Below are positions 55,028 to 64,000 of a stretch of 64,000 nucleotides of DNA, piece by piece. Position numbers and translations under genes: made by a program. Under the pieces are notes generated by a model, which worked only from the letters and a program-made list of their open reading frames with translations, was not told where the DNA came from and searched no databases. Position 1 is the first letter of the stretch. Each line of letters opens with the position of its first letter. The stretch is from the NCBI GenBank assembly GCA_031213475.1, contig JARUPZ010000013.1, forward strand, positions 6,366,739 through 6,430,738, in the 5' to 3' direction. The DNA comes from Nereocystis luetkeana. Its lineage: Eukaryota; Sar; Phaeophyceae; Laminariales; Laminariaceae.

Positions 55028-56297
55028 AGCCACTCTTGAAGCATGGCAGAAAAAGGCATAAGCTCTGGTGCGCGTAGGGTGCATATAGGCAGCGAGAGAA
55101 TAATACCTCCGTTCCCCTCGCTGCCTCGGCAAGGAATGCTGCGAGGCATGCCCTATCAGGCTAATAACGAGTGGGGTAGGTCTTTCTGGCGGGTGTAAGG
55201 CCGGACTCACCCTCAAGGAGTGATACCTTCTTGCTGCTGCCTGTGGCCGCGAGGCTCAGGCGGCAGTAGAGTTGGGTCGTACGTGGTGCGTCAGGCACGG
55301 AGACCTACGATTCGCGCGTCTTTTTAGGCAGCTGCGGCAGAGCAGCAATGCTCAATCGGGGTGTCCATGCGCGGAGGCAGGCGCCACCACAGGCCACACT
55401 ACGGCACAGTCTATTGCGCCGGTAGGAGGCTGGATTCGACGACGAGGGAGGAGGGAGACTGAGCGTCGACGTGCGGGGAAGAGACGGATTGACCTCCCCC
55501 TGCGCGAGAAATTTTATTTCCCAGATCAGAACCGCAAGTGCGAGGAGCATTTTGTTTTTCAGGATGACGGAGAAAGGAAATCAACTGGAAGGGAATGGCA
55601 ACGAGTGCACGCGCAAAGGAGCGGGTGGATTGGGCCAAGGCGATGAGGCGGCCATGAAGAGCGGCAGGAAGACGGTGCATGGAGACCCATGATCTGCGCG
55701 CACACCATCATCACGAGAGGAGCGGTCATAGTTGTTTTTTTCCTGGTATTGTTTTTCACGAGGCAGAATAGTATCTACCGGTACTTGTTATTAACGTCGT
55801 CACTGGTCTTCGTAGTTTAACGAGTTGTATACCCTTCATGGGGAATAACCTACGCAATTATCAGGGACGTGGTATCATAACTGTGCTGCACCTTTTAGTG
55901 TCAGACAATCCAGGAAGAGATAGCGATCGTTGATATTCGTGTGGTAGTGAGGTTCGATTGCTCCTTTTTTCACTGCATATCCGCGAGTCTTCACTCTGAC
56001 AGCACTCCAGATAGCAGGCAGGTGTGTTCTTCTTTCGTTTTCACGACTACCGTGCGTTTCGTACGGTGCAGGCAGCACTTCAGACAGCCTCCGCTGTAGT
56101 CAGCAGCCACGAGTTGGTTAGTGGTGGGAACGGGGGTACTCTATGTTATAGTTGAGAGGATATACCCGTGGCCATGTTAGTTCAGTTTGCACATTGGTTT
56201 TAGCTCGTGTGCGCTTTCTTCGTCTCGTGTATTTTGAGGCAGCCAAATTTTCGGGGGGGTTTTTCGTTTTCGGATCTTCCTAGGGATCCAGCACCTT
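55028..56297. other. No gene recognised
   Basis: Forward frames at 55272-55646 and 55471-55692 overlap and show no domain. They are not called. No repeats matching elsewhere were noticed. It may contain the upstream part of the element encoding 56298-56873. Confidence 0.35.
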
Positions 56298-56873
56298 TTG
56301 TGTGACCACGGACTCCTTCGTCAGAGAGTTAATGTGAGAACAACAACAGCAATAGGCAGAGAGAGTGCTGGTAGCTCTGTTGCAGACATAGAGGATGCAC
56401 GCTTTGGTGTAGAACGTCCCAGCAAAAGAAATTCAAGTGCTCGCGTGGGGATTCACCGTGAAGCTCGTCGAGTACGGACGAGATCTGATAGCCGGTCGAG
56501 GGCCGATAGCCGACAGGGTACTGTTGGTAGTCTAAGCCCTGGTTCTCAAGCTAGAGAATTGCGGGTGTTGATATTGGGAGCTCCAATTAATAGCAGCTTA
56601 CCAAGCCATGATGTTAACGAAGCGTCGGCCAGAGAGTCGACAAGACGTTGTGAGGTTGGTGATGACGTCGAAATCCCTTCCGCACGTAATTATTGCATTC
56701 AAAACGACTATGATCTCATTGCCTCTGGTGTGAGGAGTGGTATGTCTCCCGCAAAAAAGTTCCCCAAGCTGCTGGGTGCACGGGAACGGGATATCCGTGA
56801 GTTTCTCGATTCCCTACATGAGGTAGAAGACCGGCGTGGCTGTAATATCCGAGATCTGATTCCGGGGTTCGTC
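56298..56873 (+). pseudogene. Divergent relative of the family E protein, truncated by X copy D
   Basis: About 192 codons before the match to family X begins. The first ~110 residues are Ser/Arg-rich and probably disordered (R-V-R-T-R-S-D-S-R-S-R-A-D-S-R). Residues about 130-192 contain Q-N-D-Y-D-L-I, F-L-D-S-L-H-E-V-E-D and C-N-I-R-D-L-I-P-G-F, which align by eye at roughly half of positions with the ORF at 63489-64000. The frame then continues into X sequence and ends at 57107, so the real C-terminus is lost. Start codon uncertain (TTG/GTG-type at 56298). Family not recognised. Confidence 0.45.
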
Positions 56874-57679
56874 CGGCACACTCTTCTGTCGATGACCACC
56901 ATAATTACTGTAGCCGTTCTCCGTGCTGATACGTCTCGTACGGCATTTACATTTTTTACGTTACCACTGGTGCTGCCGTCTCCATCATCCTCGTGTTTGT
57001 GTTGGCAAGTTCGACATCGTTTTCGTTTCATTACCCCATACCAGCACGGTCGTCTGACCTTTGCTCTGACACCTCGATTCAACACACCTCATCCTCGATT
57101 AAGGTGATAATATTGACGGCCGTTCATTCGGATATTTCGGCGTCCGACCCTGCGGGCACTCCTTGCACCCGTGGCATTTGGATATTTAGTACTACTCACA
57201 CTCGCACTTACCCGCAACATTTAGGCAGTATTTCGAGGTTTGAAGTTGAATACTGCTCACACTCCCAGTCACTCGCAATGTTGAGGCCACAAACACCCTA
57301 AGAGTCTCAGCATTCAGAGAACGAAATTTGCTCGATACGGAAACAGCCGATACTCTGAGTGTGGTCCCTCTGCTGTGCGTTTATCGTATTACCCACAGAT
57401 TGTATTGCATCGTATTGCTGCAACCAACGACCAATAAAGTTGCAGTGTGTGATTCCAGAGAGGGGGCAAGCACATCGGATAAATATTGCACAATTATTTT
57501 TAACGCTTGTGTATTGAGGTCCTACATAAAGTGACTTTCAGAGTGGTTTTCTTGAATTTAAAGCACGGGGCCACAATTAATGTCCATCCTATGTATTGGC
57601 TCACCTATTTTAGCTCTTATGACATCTACAGGAATCTGGCTCGACCGCCGTGGGGGCGGGAGGGCCTTTTATTCCCTAG
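56874..57679 (+). mobile_element. Family X element, copy D (3' part)
   Basis: Matches X from CCGGCACACTCTTCTGTCGA, just after the word island, to the hairpin (57638-57666) and terminal CCCTAG. Confidence 0.7.
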
Positions 57680-58171
57680 TAACCTATATACGTCCTCTAT
57701 TGATGTTGAAAAAAGAATACAGACTGTCTGCGAGCTACCCCCCCTGTATGCTTCACCGTGCACGCGTATCAATAAATCAACCCTGTCCGGGGAATAACTA
57801 CTATTAATAGTAATTGGTGGTAATGAGGCGCGACCTCGGTAATACCTGCAGTAGTCATATCTGTGATGCATCATGCTGGGCGAATGAATACGGATTAGTT
57901 TCTTATTGTGCTGAACGAACGAACACAGAGGAACATCTATCACGCACGTACTACTACTGTCGCCATCGTGGGTGCATCTAAAAAAAATCGTAAAGGTTCT
58001 TGTCCTTTTTTCTTGATCATATATGAAAAACACAGCAGTAGCAGTACGCACACACTTGTAACAAAGACTGGATTTGGTCGTGTGTATCCTGCTTTCCACC
58101 TCGAAATCCGGCATACCTGGTAATAATTTGGAGACTGAAAAATCTGCACTGCTGTGACCACAGAACTTTAT
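57680..58171. other. No gene recognised
   Basis: Short frames on both strands; no domain or repeat recognised. Confidence 0.35.
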
Positions 58172-58250
58172 CTCTCAGGGATTGAGGAATCGGCACGGAT
58201 ACTGGTGCTGGATGTCGAGGGGTAGAGTCAAGAACGCACAACACTTGACA
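58172..58250 (-). repeat. Repeat family G, copy 3 (inverted)
   Basis: Reverse complement of the 7418-7495 block (GAATCGGCACGGATACTGGT, GCTGGATGTCGAGG). Confidence 0.6.
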
Positions 58251-58284
58251 TGTTTTGTCCAGCAGTGTTTTCTGGTTGAAATTC

Positions 58285-59000
58285 AGCACAACAATAATTT
58301 GAGGACGAAAAATCTGCATCTCACATGTTTTGTCCAACAGAAAGAGCTTCTTTCTCGTAACAGGTGACTTTCCTTGGACTGATGTACGACATCTACTGCA
58401 GCAGTGCGCCTCCCGCAGCATAACAGCAGCATCAGTAGCAGTAGGACACACGAGGCCAGGGTCAGCGTCGCCGTACGCTCGGCTTGTCGGTCTAACCCTT
58501 GCACCCTTTGTACGCGTACATATACACATACTGGTACGTAGTACGTACCCTGCACTCGTTTTTTTTTATTGTTTCCTGCACCTCGAAAGTCGGCATAATA
58601 TTTTCGAGACGACAACACGAACATGGCATGTCCAACAAAAGCTTCTCGAAGCAGGTGCCACAACTACTACTGCTGCTGTGCAACATCTACATCAGACCTT
58701 CTCCGGCAGCAAAATAGCAGCAGCAGTAGCAGTAGGACCCACGAGGCCAGGGTCAGCGTCGCAGTACGCTCGGTTTGTGTCAGTTTAACCCTTGAGCCCT
58801 TTGTACACGGTACTCGATGTTGTTGTGTGTGGTTCCTGATTCCACACACATAATTTGAAGACGAAAAATCTACAACCTGACATGACATACATGTACCCAA
58901 CAGAGGTTCTCGTAACAGGTGCCACCACTTCTACTGACTGCTGTACAACATCTACAGCAGATCTTCTCCTGCTTCCTCGTCCCGTCATCAGTAGGAGGAC
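58285..59000 (+). repeat. ~280-bp tandem repeat, about 2.5 units
   Basis: Landmarks GACGAAAAATCTGCATC, CTCGTAACAGGTG, CATCTACAGCAG, AGTAGCAGTAGGACACACGA and CGTACGCTCGGTTTGT recur with a period of about 285 bp (units near 58285, 58575 and 58853). CAG/TAC-rich. No coding assignment. Confidence 0.65.
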
Positions 59001-59104
59001 CTGCAGCACATGACCCGAACGTTGCTGTGGACAGACAGGCGAAGTCTGCCTATGACTGCTCGTAGGTTGGTTTCGTTAGTTATTACGTAGGTAGAAGAAA
59101 GAGC

Positions 59105-59300
59105 TAAAAGAGCAAAGCCGTCTGCCTGCTGTGGACAGGCCCAGTCTGCCGGCTGTGGAGTGCTGCGGACAGGCTCAATCTGCCTGCTGTGGATAGGCCC
59201 AGTCTGCCTGCTGTGGACAGGCCCAGTCTGCCTGCTGTGGGCAGGCACAGTGTGCATGCTGTGGACAGGAACAGCCTGCCTGCTGTTGGCAGGCCCAAAA
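59105..59300 (+). repeat. 24-bp minisatellite
   Basis: About seven units of CTGCCTGCTGTGGACAGGCC + CAGT with point changes. 24 is divisible by three, so frames on both strands stay open as 8-residue repeats (for example reverse T-A-G-R-L-G-L-S). Confidence 0.85.
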
Positions 59301-60552
59301 AAAACGTTATTATTTTGTATTTTGAACACGGCCCAACACAGACATGTGCCTAGACACGTTGCCGCACCTAGCTCGACCAACTGTAAACATTTTTCCACCC
59401 CACGAGGACAAGGAAGTGTCTGGCGTGTGTGTGCGTGCACAGAGCCCGCGGAGACTGGATTTGGGGGGCGTGTGCGTCGAGCGCGGTGGTGAAGGTGGAC
59501 CAAACAAATGTTGAATCACACAACCCACAGACACATACAGAAAAACTCAAAACAGGGCACCCTATCCTCGTATCCAAGCCGCCATGAAGAGTCTTTTTTT
59601 CCTTGTTTAAAAACCAAGTAAGAAAAGACTCGCTTCGCTCGCGCGCCTCATTACTAATAAATAAAACAACTGCAGGTACAGGGTACAGCAGTACTATTGT
59701 AGTAGTATTGGCCCCTGTCTTTTTTTATAAATTACAACATGCATTATTGGTAATATTCATATAGAATGATCGTATACGGTAATGCAGGTCGCCAGTACTA
59801 TCTTATTATCTTTTTGAGCATCGTACGTAGTGCATGTATTATAGACTACTGATAGTATTGTAGAGACGGAGGTACGGCTGTTTTGTGCAATTTTTGAGTT
59901 GAGGCGCCCTTGCTCCCGACAGCTATTAATAAGTGCTCAAGGCATGGTAGGTTATCGGTGACTACGTACAGCTTCAATTTTTTAGAAACCATCTACGGAA
60001 GGTGCTCATCCCGCCACTATATTCAAAAGTACTCCCTACGGTTTCGATACCAGCAGCGAGGTATACTTTAACAACACAGCAGTTAAGTGTGACATGTGAA
60101 AACGAAAGTACTGCTGTCGATCAGGTTGGGCTGATTATTAGAGTCGTAAACGTCTTGCCATGGTAGCCTAAATGAATACAGCAGAACCATCAAAACTTAG
60201 TACTCAGATTCCATGCCTTTCCGAACACCCCGTTATACTTGCTACCGGTAGCTCGTTGGATCCATGTCCAAGGTCCTACATCGGTAGTCCACCATATTAC
60301 GCCATGCGCTGCGCGAGGTTTCTAGCGTTGGCGTGTGTGACTTGAATTTTATGTCAATCAGGGCGACACAGCCTACCCCCCCCCCATTTTTTTCGCTCGA
60401 GGAATACCTTACAGCGAGAAAAATATACCTGGTACCTGGTACGTATTATCCACCTATCCCTCTACTCACCCCAACCCTTGCAATCCCTCGAACCTCTGAA
60501 TGCCCCCACGAAGGAGATGCGCTTACCTCCGCTTCTCCGTCTTGCTGAGCCT
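59301..60552. other. No gene recognised
   Basis: Short frames only. TACCTGGTA words overlap at 60426-60441, and a GCTTACCT word occurs at 60521. Confidence 0.4.
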
Positions 60553-60838
60553 TGTGGTCGTCAGGGGACATCAGGGAGACATCCCCGGGTTTCCTGCAGA
60601 GATAGGGGTGTTGGAGTATAACGGCGTCCTTGTTGCTGGGAAACTTTGCCCACAGCAGTCACGCTACTTTTCTCTTTTCTTGTCTTTCGTCTTTCTTTCT
60701 TCTAGGAATAAACTTATCCATCTCTTACTTCGCGTCAACTAGGGTGGCTGACTCGCTCGAGTGGTACAGCTATATGCTGGCCTCGAGCTGAGCTTGGTCA
60801 TCTGAGGCGTACCATGATACTGCAGTATTCGAGGGTAG

Positions 60839-62646
60839 TGCTCACCTCCACTATCCATGTGCATCAGCAGAACCTATTCAAAATCTCTACGCGAGATGCT
60901 CACCTTCATCTCTCTGCGCTCGATAAAACTAGCCACCCATCAGATTCCAAAACACGGGCCCAGATACTTGGGTACCGATCTTCCGTGTCCCTGCCAGAGC
61001 TCATGCCCTTGTGCTCCAATCTCCCCCTCTCTCTGTCATCTTCTGGGCTCACCATATTACAGCTTGGCCTCCCTTTTGGGGCCGCTATCCGCTCGGTCTC
61101 ACTTCGATAGCCAGCTGTTGTCGTTCATTGAGAGAGTCCTGACGGAGGTTTCCTCCGTAACTCGTTCCCTAATCCTCTCTGGCCACGAGGTGGCCAGACG
61201 CCAGACGCCACAGAGTCGAGTGTTGGTATTTATCCGCAAAGGTGACGTGGGATTAACAGACAGGCAAGTGATAGGCAATACTCATGCACGGCGTGTGAAC
61301 GGGATGTGGTTGGACTTGTTTCTTTCGTTCTTTAGTGGGATTGACTTCAACCCAGGTAGCGCCATGGAGCACCCGTATCGACCACTACAGCCAATGCACC
61401 CGTATCGACCACTACAGCCAATGCGGGGTTTCCATGACCCAGACAATGGCTTTCCCCGCCGGGGACACGCCATTGTATTCCTACATCGATACGCCAACGA
61501 GACATCCTACGGCCTTATCGCTGTCTCACACGATGCACCCTCCACACGTCACTGGTCAGGGCAGTCGACGTACATTACAGGATACCCTGTCGCTCTCCTG
61601 GGCGACTTCTGGAGCCCGTAGCGCTCACACACACCCCCCGCCCCCCCCTACCCCGACAAAACACTCGACCCACGGGGGCGCTCACCTCGCCAAAAGCTTG
61701 GAACCCAGGAGATTTAACAGCATACAAACCTATCAGACCCCTGGAAACACCACGGCATCCAAACCTCAGGGAGGGGCTCACCTTCACCTCCCCTCTCAGC
61801 GATAGCACAATGGCAAGTGCCTACCTCCACTTGCAAGGTGCTATGCCCTCAGTGCTTACCTTCACTGAACTCAATCCACGTGGGCGCTTACCTCGCCACA
61901 AACCCGGCCTCCAGGACACTCAACAGCAGCAGCGCCCGGCAGAGAGGAGAAGCTGAAGGCGTAGGAGCCGCATCACTAGAATCGGGGATGTCCGTACATG
62001 GGCCGAAGCTAGTTAAGAATCGAACGGATAAGGAAGGGTGCGGCAGCCGGTTCGTCGGTGAAGTTGAGGAGGAGTTGCCCACGCTGTTACCGGGAAGTGG
62101 CCGGGAAACCCGCTGTGCGCCGACGATAGTTATGCGTCGGGCAGGGGGGGTGTTGCAGCGCTACGGGCTCCAGAAGTCGCCCAGGAGGGCGACAGGGTAT
62201 CCTGTGATGTACGTCGACTGACCTGACCAGTGACGTATAATAGAGGTGCATCGTGTAAGACAGCGATAAGGCCGTGGGATGGCTCGCTGTCATATCGATG
62301 TAGGAATACAATGGTGTGTCCCCGGCGGGGGAAGCCATTGTCTTGGTCATGGAAACCCCGCATCGGCTGTAGTGGTCGATACGGGTGCTCCGTGGCGCTA
62401 CCTGGGGTTTAGTCAATCCCACCAAAGAACGAAAGAAACAAGTCCAACCACATCCCGTTCACACGCCGTGCATGAGTATTGCCTATCACTTGCCTGTCTG
62501 TTAATCCCACGTCGCCTTTGCGGATAAATACCAACACTCGACACCGTGGCGTCTGGCCACCTCGTGGCCAGAGAGGATAAGGAACAAGGGACGGAGGAAA
62601 CCTCCATAATCAGGACTCTCTCAACGAACGGCAACAGCTGGCTATC
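60839..62646. mobile_element. 1.8-kb foldback insertion with 17-bp target duplication
   Basis: Flanked by GCAGTATTCGAGGGTAG (60822-60838) and GCAGTGTTCGAGGGTAG (62647-62663). Inside are long inverted arms, 61105-61626 and 62156-62647, about 500 bp each and highly similar, around a ~530-bp centre. The left arm has an extra 27-bp tandem duplication (CACCCGTATCGACCACTACA, near 61370-61420). A forward frame 60857-61621 spans the left arm, but the right arm's indels break the equivalent frame. Confidence 0.75.
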
Positions 62647-63298
62647 GCAGTGTTCGAGGGTAGGCCGGTTGTCACACGGGAAATTTCGAGTTGAGGGTTA
62701 GATGTGGATATCTTTCGGTGACAGGTATCGATCGTGTAGGCATATTGACGTCATTGGTATTCGGATATATTCTCCGGGTCTTGGGTCTATCGTCGGGTTG
62801 AGAATCTTCTACTTCGGAAAGGTGGTGTTCAAGGCTTTAGAATTCGGGTGGAGCTCTAGCTTCAGGTGGGGCTAGGTTTGCTTTTGCTGCTACAAATTAC
62901 AAAATATACGTATATCTACAATAAAGGTCGATTGAGCCATTACCGCCTTCTTCGGGATCTTTGGGTACATTCATTAGGGTGCGAGGTGTCTGTCATCGGG
63001 ACGAGTGGTGGACGGTCGGGGTGATCGACTGTCCGGGTAGAGCAGCAGCCGATTGGAGCAACAGCTTGGCTGGAGCATATGTTTGGATACGAATCGAGCA
63101 CACGAATCACCAAGTTTTGTCTACGAGTACGAGGTACGAATACAACAATATTTATCAACAAAATATATCTTAAAAGATACTGGTGGGTGAAAAATTGTCG
63201 ACAGGATATTTTCGGTGAGAGGTGAGAGGCGAGGCCAACTATAAGTACCTTTGTCCTGATACTCTTTAATTCGGATTCCTAACTTGGCGGACTAGGAT

Positions 63299-63488
63299 AT
63301 GGAATGCTGGGAAGGTTCGGTCGGTCGGTCGTTTGGTCCAGACCAAGGTCGAGGGGCTAGTGGTGCGTCACGAGGTGCTCATATGTACGAGTAAGAGTCT
63401 GGAGCTTCATCGATTCCTCGTACAGATTCAGAGGGTCGTCGTATTTTAGGTGGAAATAATGCCGTTTCAAAATGTAACCTCGAAACAC
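63299..63488 (+). pseudogene. Family E ORF leader, broken
   Basis: ATG at 63299-63301 gives M-E-C-W-E-G-S-V-G-R and the leader seen in copies 1 and 2. A TAA at about 63392-63394 (after H-M-Y-E) and a two-base insertion near 63500 separate it from the downstream frame. In copy 1 the same region is open and in frame. Confidence 0.5.
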
Positions 63489-64000
63489 ATGATTTTGATC
63501 GACTGCGAGTACGACGCGATTAGGACAGCCGTGGTACGTGGCCTTTCTTCCCGAAGCAGAAAACTGGCCAAACTTATTGGTGGTCAGGTGGATGATATCG
63601 GCTTGTTCCTCGATTCCCTTGCGAAGCTGGATGACTTGAGAGATTGTTACATTCGAGATTTGATTCCAGTATTTCTGCTGCAACGGCTATGCATGGCGGC
63701 AGGCTATACAGGTGATACTTCTCGCATTTCCAATGACGACCTGCTGGACTGCCTGCATGCTAAGGCATGCCATAAGCGCAAGCTAGATGCTATCTCTGTG
63801 GAAGAATCGCTTTGCTCAATTGCTCGATCGGTTGATCCTGCGACAAACGCTGCTGATATGGCGCGATTTGTTGAGACGCTATTTGACGATATGTGCAAGT
63901 TCGTTGCCGAAGTTGGAATAAGTGATTTTTTCATGGTTGGGGGAGATTTTCGAGGCGCCTGGAAATCAGCACCAGCACAACTTTGCACGAGGATACTCTT
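63489..64000 (+). CDS. Family E protein, unrecognised, 3' end beyond the window
   Basis: Open from ATG 63489 to the window end (more than 170 codons, no stop). The product is mostly helical-looking and soluble: Y-D-A-I-R-T-A-V-V-R-G-L, F-L-D-S-L-A-K-L-D-D, Y-I-R-D-L-I-P-V-F-L-L-Q-R-L, a Cys/His pair in C-L-H-A-K-A-C-H (about residues 88-95), then D-M-A-R-F-V-E-T-L-F-D-D-M-C-K and D-F-F-M-V-G-G-D-F-R. No signal peptide or membrane span. Half of positions match the ORF at 56298-56873 over ~55 residues, so this is a real protein family. Position after an LTR-like unit and primer-like TGGTGGGT suggests a Gag-like protein, but no known Gag or transposase motif is visible. Confidence 0.55.
   Translation, partial: MILIDCEYDAIRTAVVRGLSSRSRKLAKLIGGQVDDIGLFLDSLAKLDDLRDCYIRDLIPVFLLQRLCMAAGYTGDTSRISNDDLLDCLHAKACHKRKLDAISVEESLCSIARSVDPATNAADMARFVETLFDDMCKFVAEVGISDFFMVGGDFRGAWKSAPAQLCTRIL

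Larger units (their letters stand above)
60553..64000 (+). mobile_element. Family E element, copy 4, running off the window
   Basis: Terminal unit begins near TGTGGTCGTCAGGGGACATC (60553), is interrupted at 60839-62646 by a foldback insertion, resumes at 62664 (CCGGTTGTCACACGGGAAAT) and reaches ACTGGTGGGTGAAAAATTG at about 63180. A leader follows and then the coding region, open to the window edge. It is the only copy that extends well into the ORF. Confidence 0.7.

Noticed and set aside
60857-61621. 254-residue ORF over the left foldback arm as a gene
   Set aside because: The inverted arm has non-triplet indels that break the equivalent frame, and no domain is recognisable.

Overview
The window looks like nuclear DNA of a eukaryote with a repeat-rich genome and spliceosomal introns. 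Evidence: one conserved gene split by a very long GT-AG intron, two tRNA-derived SINE families, a YADD-type LINE reverse transcriptase, DIRS-type (tyrosine-recombinase) retrotransposons, and several TIR elements, some with target duplications. There is no bacterial operon structure. A protist or alga (stramenopiles such as brown algae carry DIRS, LINE and CAG/poly-Gln-rich sequence) fits, but the sequence does not fix the lineage.

The only recognised host gene is cyclin L. Exon 1 is 6124-6305 and exon 2 is 17173-18643. The cyclin motif G-I-L-L-R-L-P-Q spans the junction exactly. The 10,867-bp intron holds SINE copies, a dead antisense LINE, a ~500-bp repeat (family F), satellites and palindromic word islands. 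The product is about 550 residues: a double cyclin fold followed by an RS/RD-rich tail.

From about 18.6 kb onward the window is nested mobile DNA. 20-23 kb holds duplicated family-H units and a broken reverse-strand ORF. 24-27 kb, 45.4-48.2 kb, 52.2-52.9 kb and 56.9-57.7 kb are copies of a ~2.85-kb family (X) ending in a G+C hairpin plus CTAG. 27.7-30.1, 36.0-37.2, 54.2-55.0 and 60.5-64.0 kb are copies of family E, whose ~820-bp terminal unit leads into an unrecognised protein ORF that runs off the right edge; a divergent relative lies at 56.3-56.9 kb. 30.1-33.4 and 38.3-45.4 kb are DIRS-type elements (Gag-like, RT/RNase H, tyrosine recombinase), all inactivated, with smaller fragments at 37.5 and 48.9 kb. 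Insertions with paralogous empty sites show the nesting order: a 105-bp perfect-TIR MITE in X, SINE2 in DIRS and in a CTCTAGAG array, SINE1 in an ACTCCGAGT array, TIR elements in E and DIRS, and a foldback in E.

The most unusual feature is a set of word islands: stretches of 0.5-2 kb in which one short, mostly palindromic word recurs every 10-40 bp between diverged spacers, with a different word in each island. The words are TCCCG, TTGCGCAA, TACTCGCAGTA, TACTCCGAGTA (three islands) and CCTCTAGAGG, plus TACCAGGTA scattered across the window. I know of no standard repeat class with this architecture.
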